Shown piece after piece: positions 7,420 to 11,507 of a DNA stretch of 11,507 bases (position 1 is the first letter of the stretch; each line of letters opens with the position of its first letter). Origin of the DNA: Methylophaga sp. (GTDB lineage: Bacteria; Pseudomonadota; Gammaproteobacteria; Nitrosococcales; Methylophagaceae). The DNA lies in NCBI GenBank assembly GCA_014762585.1, contig JABURN010000182.1, positions 1-11,507 on the forward strand. Direction: 5' to 3'. A program made the translations under genes and the position numbers. Below the pieces are notes generated by a model. The model saw only the letters and a list, made by a program, of their open reading frames with translations, was not told the DNA's origin and made no database searches.

Positions 7420-8136
7420 ATGCTGAAACATCTATTCTTGATTATTCCCCTGTTATTCTCCGGTATCAGCCTCGCCGAAGAAGCAGACAAGCTGAAGCAA
7501 CAACTGGAACAAACCCTGCCCGGCGTGACTATTGATGGCCTCAAGAAAGTGGATAACACCCAATTCTACGAAGGCGTGATCAATGGCGAAATTCTCTACT
7601 TCTCAGCGGATGGTCGTTATGTATTTCAGGGTGAATTGGTGTCTCTGGAATCCAGAACCAATCTGACCGAACAACGCCGGGTCAGCATGCGCAAAGACAT
7701 TATTGATGGTCTCGATGAAAAAGACATGATTATCTTTGAGCCGGAAAAAACAGCACATACATTGACCGTGTTCACTGATATAGATTGCGTTTATTGCCGC
7801 AAAATGCATTCTGAAATCGAGCAATACCAGGACCTGGGTATTCGAATTCGCTACATGGCCTATCCGCGCGGTGGCATTGGCTCCGAATCTTATGATGATG
7901 CGGTGACGGTCTGGTGTAATGAGGATCGTCGCGATGCCATGACCCGGGCCAAAGCAGGCGAAGAACTGGAAGCCAAAACCTGTGATAACCCGGTTAAAGC
8001 TGAGTTTGAAACCGGCCAGAAACTGGGTGTGCAGGGCACGCCGGCTTTGTTTATGGAAAACGGACAGATGCTGCCGGGCTATGTGCCAGCGGAACGTTTG
8101 AAAGAAATTCTTGAGCAGACTTCAGGACAATCTTAA
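7420..8136 (+). CDS. dsbC: Periplasmic thiol:disulfide isomerase DsbC
   Basis: A 238-residue exported protein that shuffles wrong disulfides in periplasmic proteins and is kept reduced by DsbD. A short signal peptide (LKHLFLIIPLLFSGISLA, cleavage likely after residue 19) leads into the N-terminal dimerisation domain (about 20-85), a linker helix, and the thioredoxin-like domain. The active site is CVYC (123-126), where E. coli has CGYC. A second cysteine pair, Cys166 and Cys188, is present, and the spacings 123-166-188 equal those of E. coli 98-141-163. The cis-proline is in GTP (206-208). AGGAAA precedes the ATG, 9 bases after yajQ. Its 3' end overlaps the end of convergent lpxH by 15 bases. 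DsbC rather than DsbG is favoured by size, the residues around CxxC, and location after xerD. Confidence 0.95.
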   Translation: MLKHLFLIIPLLFSGISLAEEADKLKQQLEQTLPGVTIDGLKKVDNTQFYEGVINGEILYFSADGRYVFQGELVSLESRTNLTEQRRVSMRKDIIDGLDEKDMIIFEPEKTAHTLTVFTDIDCVYCRKMHSEIEQYQDLGIRIRYMAYPRGGIGSESYDDAVTVWCNEDRRDAMTRAKAGEELEAKTCDNPVKAEFETGQKLGVQGTPALFMENGQMLPGYVPAERLKEILEQTSGQS

Positions 8137-8143
8137 GTTCTGA
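8122..8143. other. Imperfect hairpin spanning the overlapping stops of dsbC and lpxH
   Basis: TCAGGAC (8122-8128) can pair with GTTCTGA (8137-8143), with one G-T wobble and an 8-base loop. It covers the TAA of dsbC (8134-8136) and the TGA of lpxH (complement of 8122-8124). There is no T-run on either side, so an intrinsic terminator is not supported. Confidence 0.3.
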
Positions 8144-8877
8144 CATCCCGAATCCAGCCGGTGATCATGCAGTGACAACTGCTGGTCATCGGCTATCAGA
8201 TAACTGATATGGTCATCCCAGTCTCCGAGCACCACCCGATAACTCGGCTTGTCATTTGAAGTCGCCAGTTCATGAATCGCCGGTCTATGCGTGTGGCCGT
8301 GAATCAGAATATCGATCTGATGGGTCTCAATCACCCGTGAGACTTCTGATTGATTCACATCCATAATCATCGCGGTTTTATACTGTTTTTTCTGTTTGCT
8401 CTTGGCGATAATTTTGTCAGAGATATTCTGCCGGAAGCGGGCCGGTAACTTCAGAAAACACCATTGAAGAAAACGGTTTCTGACGACCTTTCTGTAACGC
8501 TGGTAGCTGATATCATCGAGACACAACGTGTCACCATGCAGAAGCAGCGCAGCGTGATCGCCAAACTGGATTGGGTAACTATCGCCCAGTAAGGTAGCCT
8601 CCACCTCTGTGGCAAAATCCTTACCCAGCATAAAGTCACGGTTACCCACCATCAGAAACAGTCTGATACCACTCTCTGAGAGCTTTTGCAGGGTCGTGAC
8701 AAAGAGATTGAATTCAGTGGGCACCAAATCATCACCCAGCCAGGTGTTGAAGATATCACCCAGGATATAGATTTCATCGACCTGATCCTGCTGGGCCTCA
8801 AGAAACTGGCAAGCCATCTGTGTCAGCTCGGGACGAGCCGGGCTGAGATGGAGATCGGAAATAAACAGTCTGCGCAT
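8122..8877 (-). CDS. lpxH: UDP-2,3-diacylglucosamine diphosphatase LpxH
   Basis: A 251-residue calcineurin-like metallophosphoesterase that cleaves UDP-2,3-diacylglucosamine to lipid X and UMP at the cytoplasmic face of the inner membrane, the fourth step of lipid A synthesis. Metal-ligand motifs are complete: FISDLHL (Asp8, His10), LGDIFNTWLGDD (Asp41), VGNRDF (Asn79), LLHGD (His114) and HGHTHRP (His195, His197). These numbers coincide with those of E. coli LpxH, which fixes the ATG at 8877. A basic insertion (about 125-168, RYRKVVRNRFLQWCF and KSKQKKQYKTA) corresponds to the substrate-binding cap. The Shine-Dalgarno (GGCAGGA) lies inside the 3' arm of the upstream gene's terminator. It is neighboured by the cyclophilin gene as in other gammaproteobacteria. 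Confidence 0.97.
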   Translation of the reverse strand: MRRLFISDLHLSPARPELTQMACQFLEAQQDQVDEIYILGDIFNTWLGDDLVPTEFNLFVTTLQKLSESGIRLFLMVGNRDFMLGKDFATEVEATLLGDSYPIQFGDHAALLLHGDTLCLDDISYQRYRKVVRNRFLQWCFLKLPARFRQNISDKIIAKSKQKKQYKTAMIMDVNQSEVSRVIETHQIDILIHGHTHRPAIHELATSNDKPSYRVVLGDWDDHISYLIADDQQLSLHDHRLDSGCQNLRLS

Positions 8878-8879
8878 AG

Positions 8880-8909
8880 AAAAAATCCTGCCCTCGTGAC
8901 GAGGGCAGG
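8880..8909 (-). terminator. Intrinsic terminator after the cyclophilin gene, overlapping the lpxH ribosome-binding site
   Basis: Reading the minus strand, CCTGCCCTCG (complement of 8900-8909), a 3-base loop and CGAGGGCAGG (complement of 8887-8896) form a perfect 10-bp GC-rich stem. After one A comes a six-T run (complement of 8880-8885). It starts 9 bases after the cyclophilin stop and its T-run ends 2 bases before the lpxH ATG. The lpxH Shine-Dalgarno is in the 3' arm. Confidence 0.88.
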
Positions 8910-8918
8910 GATACTGCT

Positions 8919-9494
8919 TTAGAGCACGCTGGCTTTTTTAATGACCACGTCTTCAGCCGGTACGTCCTGGTGCGGACCGCGCATTGTAGTCTCGACCTTG
9001 CGGATTTTATCGACCACATCCATGCCTTCAACGACTTCACCAAACACGGCATAACCCCAGCCACTGGGCGCTTTACCACGGAAATCGAGAAAGTCATTAT
9101 CGACGGTGTTGATAAAGAACTGGGCTGTCGCTGAGTGCGGGTCATTGGTTCGGGCCATTGCGACGGCACCGCGTTGATTGCTCAAACCATTATCGGCTTC
9201 GTTTTCGATGGGAGAGCGGGTCTGTTTCTGCTGAAAGTTCTGGTCAAAACCACCGCCCTGAATCATAAAGTTTTCAATCACACGGTGGAAAATGGTGCCA
9301 TCGTAAAAGCCGGCTTCGACATATTCCAGAAAGTTCGCCACGGTGTTGGGGGCTTTTTCCTGATTCAGTTCGATAACAATGTCGCCCATTGTAGTTTCCA
9401 GCTTAACCTGCGGCGCGGTGCCACCTTCAGCGTTGGCAGCGAGGGAAAAGGAAGCAAAAAACAGTGGGGCCAGGTGACGGTAAAGTAATTTCAT
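8919..9494 (-). CDS. ppiB: Exported cyclophilin-type peptidyl-prolyl cis-trans isomerase (PpiB-like domain)
   Basis: A 191-residue cyclophilin that isomerises X-Pro bonds. I start it at the ATG at 9494, because residues from there make a normal signal peptide ([19 protein letters not shown], with ANA at 20-22 as the likely cleavage site); an upstream in-frame TTG at 9518 would add eight unrelated residues. The cyclophilin fold covers about 28-190, with [15 protein letters not shown] (69-83; Arg71, Phe76 and Gln79 are active-site positions), [18 protein letters not shown] (112-129) and [19 protein letters not shown] (146-164). The catalytic domain reads more like the cytosolic E. coli PpiB (for example HQDVPAEDV near the end), and ppiB is the usual neighbour of lpxH, but the leader points to the periplasm, where PpiA works in E. 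coli. The symbol therefore reflects domain and locus, not location. A terminator follows the stop. Confidence 0.9.
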   Translation of the reverse strand: MKLLYRHLAPLFFASFSLAANAEGGTAPQVKLETTMGDIVIELNQEKAPNTVANFLEYVEAGFYDGTIFHRVIENFMIQGGGFDQNFQQKQTRSPIENEADNGLSNQRGAVAMARTNDPHSATAQFFINTVDNDFLDFRGKAPSGWGYAVFGEVVEGMDVVDKIRKVETTMRGPHQDVPAEDVVIKKASVL

Positions 9495-9521
9495 GTGTGA
9501 TAGTCCGGAAAAGGTCAAAAC

Positions 9522-9550
9522 ATTAATGATAGTGCATTGGCAGTAATCAA
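9522..9550 (-). promoter_or_regulatory. Weak candidate promoter of the cyclophilin gene
   Basis: On the minus strand, TTGATT (complement of 9545-9550, 4 of 6) and ATTAAT (complement of 9522-9527, 4 of 6) are 17 bases apart. Transcription would start about 20 bases before the ATG at 9494. Both boxes are mediocre; the call rests mostly on spacing and position in the divergent gap. Confidence 0.28.
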
Positions 9551-9596
9551 GGGAACATCACAAACCGCTTTTGGGACAGAGTTCAGTACAAAACAG

Positions 9597-9623
9597 CGCT
9601 GTCACCCGGGAGGGCGGACAGCG
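9597..9623. repeat. Perfect inverted repeat next to the glnS -10 box, possible operator
   Basis: CGCTGTC (9597-9603) and GACAGCG (9617-9623) are perfect 7-base inverted arms around a 13-base GC-rich centre. The right arm ends at the base before the TATAAT box, and the left arm covers the position of the -35. This is the geometry of a repressor site, but no known consensus is recognised, and a DNA or RNA hairpin is the alternative. Confidence 0.4.
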
Positions 9624-9629
9624 TATAAT
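9599..9629 (+). promoter_or_regulatory. Putative sigma70 promoter of glnS
   Basis: A perfect TATAAT lies at 9624-9629. The only -35-like element is CTGTCA (9599-9604, 4 of 6), with a long 19-base spacer. Transcription would start near 9636, leaving a leader of about 24 bases, AT-rich and without a clear Shine-Dalgarno. The -10 is convincing and the -35 is not. Confidence 0.55.
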
Positions 9630-9659
9630 GCGCGTTTTAATAAAAATTCATTATTCGCT

Positions 9660-11333
9660 ATGTCGGAAACTGCTGCTCAACATAATTTTATACGCACGAT
9701 TATCCAGGACGATATTGCCGCTGGCAGATTGACCGGAAAAGTGGTGACCCGATTCCCGCCTGAGCCTAATGGCTATCTGCACATCGGCCATGCCAAATCT
9801 ATCTGTCTGAATTTTGGTCTGGCGGAGGAATTCGGTGGTGACTGCCATCTTCGCTTCGACGATACCAATCCTGCCAAGGAAGAGCAGGAATACATTGAAG
9901 CCATCATGGAAGATGTTCAATGGCTGGGGTTCCAGTGGGCAGGGGACGTACGTTATGCCTCGAGCTATTTTGAGCAGTTCCATGATTGGGCGATTCACCT
10001 TATCAAGCAGGGGAAAGCTTACGTCTGTGATCTGACCGCGGAGCAAGCGAGTGAATACCGCGGTTGGGCGACCAAGCCAGGCAAAGAGTCGCCATATCGA
10101 GACCGTAGCGTGGAAGAAAACCTGGCGCTGTTCGAAAAGATGAAACAGGGCGAGTTTGATGAAGGTTTTTGTGTGCTGCGCGCGAAAATCGATATGGCTT
10201 CGCCTAATATGAATTTACGCGATCCGATTCTGTATCGTATCCGCAAGAAAGCGCATCATCAGACCGGTGATAAATGGTGTATTTACCCCAGCTATGATTT
10301 TGCCCATGGTCAGGGCGATGCGATTGAAGGCGTCACTCACAGTATCTGTACGCTGGAATTTCAGGATCACCGGCCTTTGTATGAGTGGTTTATCGAAAAT
10401 CTGCCCGTGCCATCAGAGCCGAAGCAGTATGAATTTGGTCGTTTGAACCTCAATTACACCGTAACCAGTAAGCGCAATTTAAAACAGCTGGTTGATGAAC
10501 AGATCGTGGCCGGCTGGAATGACCCGAGAATGCCGACCATTTCAGGCATGAGACGTCGCGGTTATACCGCTTCAGCGCTGCGCGCATTCTGTAACGGTCT
10601 GGCTGTTGCCAAAACTGACGGCATTGTGGATATCGCACAACTCGAATTCGAAATCCGCAATGATTTGAATGAGAATGCCGCTCGCGCCATGTGCGTGTTG
10701 AATCCACTGAAAGTCACCATCACTAACGCGACTGATAATGTTGAATGGTTGGAAGTGCCTAATCATCCGCAAAAGGAAGAAATGGGCAATCGATCCATCC
10801 CATTCACTAAAGACATCTATATCGACGCATCCGACTTTACTGAAGACACCAGTCTGAGCCGCAAGAAATTCAAGCGCCTGGTCATTGGTGATTATGTGCG
10901 TCTGCGCGGGGCTTATGTCATCAAGGCAGATGAAGTCATCAAGAACGACCAGGGTGAGGTAATTGAAGTCATCGCTTCATTGGTGCCGGATACCGTGGGT
11001 CAGAATCCACCACCCGAAATGAAACCACGCGGCGTCATTCACTGGGTGTCAGCGACAGAGGGCAAAGAAGTGGAGCTGCGTTTGTACGACAGGTTGTTTG
11101 TGGCGGAAGCACCGGGCAAGGAAACCGGCAATTACCTTGATGATGTGAATCCGGATTCATTGAACGTCATTAAAGCGTTTGCAGAACCGACCATTGTCAA
11201 TTGTGAGCCTGAAACCGCGTTCCAGTTCGAACGCGAGGGCTATTTTGTCAGCGACCGCTATGATCACAGCGCCGAGTCGCCGGTATTCAACCTGACCATT
11301 GGTTTAAAAGAAGATATTTCAAAAAATAAGTAA
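9660..11333 (+). CDS. glnS: Glutaminyl-tRNA synthetase GlnRS
   Basis: A 557-residue class I aminoacyl-tRNA synthetase (E. coli GlnRS is 554) that charges tRNA-Gln. I start at the ATG at 9660 ([15 protein letters not shown]); the frame stays open back to a TTG at 9537, but that stretch is unlike GlnRS and contains the promoter. Catalytic motifs: [16 protein letters not shown] (33-48, HIGH at 41-44), RFDDTNP (65-71), [23 protein letters not shown] (about 209-231) and the second signature TVTSKR (267-272), where E. coli has VMSKR. After the catalytic and acceptor-binding parts, the anticodon-binding beta-barrels begin around residue 340 and end in [14 protein letters not shown]. GlnRS rather than GluRS is shown by this C-terminus and the signature loops. 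The divergent cyclophilin gene lies 165 bases upstream, and cysS overlaps the stop by one base. Confidence 0.98.
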   Translation: MSETAAQHNFIRTIIQDDIAAGRLTGKVVTRFPPEPNGYLHIGHAKSICLNFGLAEEFGGDCHLRFDDTNPAKEEQEYIEAIMEDVQWLGFQWAGDVRYASSYFEQFHDWAIHLIKQGKAYVCDLTAEQASEYRGWATKPGKESPYRDRSVEENLALFEKMKQGEFDEGFCVLRAKIDMASPNMNLRDPILYRIRKKAHHQTGDKWCIYPSYDFAHGQGDAIEGVTHSICTLEFQDHRPLYEWFIENLPVPSEPKQYEFGRLNLNYTVTSKRNLKQLVDEQIVAGWNDPRMPTISGMRRRGYTASALRAFCNGLAVAKTDGIVDIAQLEFEIRNDLNENAARAMCVLNPLKVTITNATDNVEWLEVPNHPQKEEMGNRSIPFTKDIYIDASDFTEDTSLSRKKFKRLVIGDYVRLRGAYVIKADEVIKNDQGEVIEVIASLVPDTVGQNPPPEMKPRGVIHWVSATEGKEVELRLYDRLFVAEAPGKETGNYLDDVNPDSLNVIKAFAEPTIVNCEPETAFQFEREGYFVSDRYDHSAESPVFNLTIGLKEDISKNK

Positions 11334-11507
11334 TGCTAAAAATTCATAACAGCCTGAGCCGGCAAAAAGAAACGTTTACCCCCATCAACCCGGGCAAGGT
11401 CAATATGTATGTCTGTGGCATGACGGTGTATGACCTGTGTAATGTCGGCAATGCCAGTGTCATGGAGGTGTTTCTGTCGCTTATACAAATCTGCAGCAGC
11501 AGACGAA
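11333..11507 (+). CDS. cysS: Cysteinyl-tRNA synthetase, 5' fragment with damaged HIGH motif (runs off the right edge)
   Basis: The ATG at 11333 shares its A with the glnS stop (TAATG). The first 36 residues are standard Cys[34 protein letters not shown], with the zinc-ligand Cys28 in its usual place. Then the expected HIGH-type motif (CHVGHAR) reads CNVGNAS at 36-42: both catalytic histidines are Asn and the Arg is Ser. After residue 47 the frame reads [11 protein letters not shown], unlike CysRS. Shifting the frame at about 11474 gives V-A-Y-T-N-L-Q-Q-Q, which resembles the expected helix (VFDV..RYL). So a one-base loss near 11474 plus several substitutions are seen within about 50 bases of the edge. 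Sequencing or assembly error at a contig end is the likeliest cause; a decayed gene is the alternative. Position after glnS fits cysS in Pseudomonas-type genomes. Confidence 0.85.
   Translation, partial: MLKIHNSLSRQKETFTPINPGKVNMYVCGMTVYDLCNVGNASVMEVFLSLIQICSSRR

Noticed and set aside
9495..9518. Eight-residue upstream extension of the cyclophilin from a TTG
   Set aside because: It would place polar residues before a normal signal peptide; the ATG at 9494 starts the signal peptide properly.
9537..9659. 41-residue N-terminal extension of GlnRS from a TTG
   Set aside because: The extension is unlike GlnRS, contains the promoter TATAAT and inverted repeat, and the ATG at 9660 gives the standard protein length.
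1..11507. Search for mobile elements, tRNA/rRNA genes, CRISPR repeats, or a new multi-gene system
   Set aside because: Nearly all bases are accounted for by conserved housekeeping genes with short gaps; no transposase, regularly spaced repeats, cloverleaf or attachment site was seen.

Overview
This window looks like chromosomal housekeeping DNA from a gammaproteobacterium of roughly 50% GC. The evidence is gene order as much as protein identity. The left part carries ypjD and yfjD divergent from ffh, followed by rpsP-rimM-trmD-rplS, as in E. coli. The middle has xerD and dsbC close together. The right part has lpxH, a cyclophilin gene, glnS and cysS, an arrangement known from Pseudomonas. Protein style suggests a marine or methylotrophic Thiotrichales-type lineage (Methylophaga-like), but that is a low-confidence guess without a database search.

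Layout. On the minus strand, 2330 to 1 is a tight operon: ypjD-like membrane protein, CNNM/CBS transporter, then the 5' part of an unrecognised gene with a TTG start that runs off the left edge. A divergent regulatory region (2331-2472) separates it from ffh on the plus strand. A new promoter just after ffh starts the rpsP-rimM-trmD-rplS ribosome/tRNA-modification operon, closed by a textbook intrinsic terminator at about 5893-5923. Then come xerD, yajQ and dsbC on the plus strand. They converge on lpxH (minus), with the two stop codons overlapping by 15 bases. Upstream of lpxH on the same strand is an exported cyclophilin gene, with an intrinsic terminator squeezed between the two. The cyclophilin gene diverges from glnS (plus), and glnS overlaps by one base with the start of cysS, which is cut by the right edge.

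How the genes work together. ffh supplies the SRP GTPase for membrane-protein targeting. The rpsP operon couples two ribosomal proteins to a 30S maturation factor and the tRNA m1G37 methyltransferase. xerD resolves chromosome dimers. dsbC and the exported cyclophilin both serve periplasmic folding (disulfide and proline isomerisation). lpxH belongs to lipid A synthesis. glnS and cysS charge tRNAs.

I see no mobile element, CRISPR array, tRNA/rRNA gene or obviously new multi-gene system. The points worth a second look are small. The cysS fragment has lost both histidines of its HIGH motif and then appears frameshifted, probably poor sequence at a contig end. The terminator upstream of lpxH contains the lpxH ribosome-binding site. 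A perfect inverted repeat abuts the glnS -10 box. The cyclophilin has a PpiB-like catalytic domain behind a signal peptide. yajQ is inserted between xerD and dsbC.
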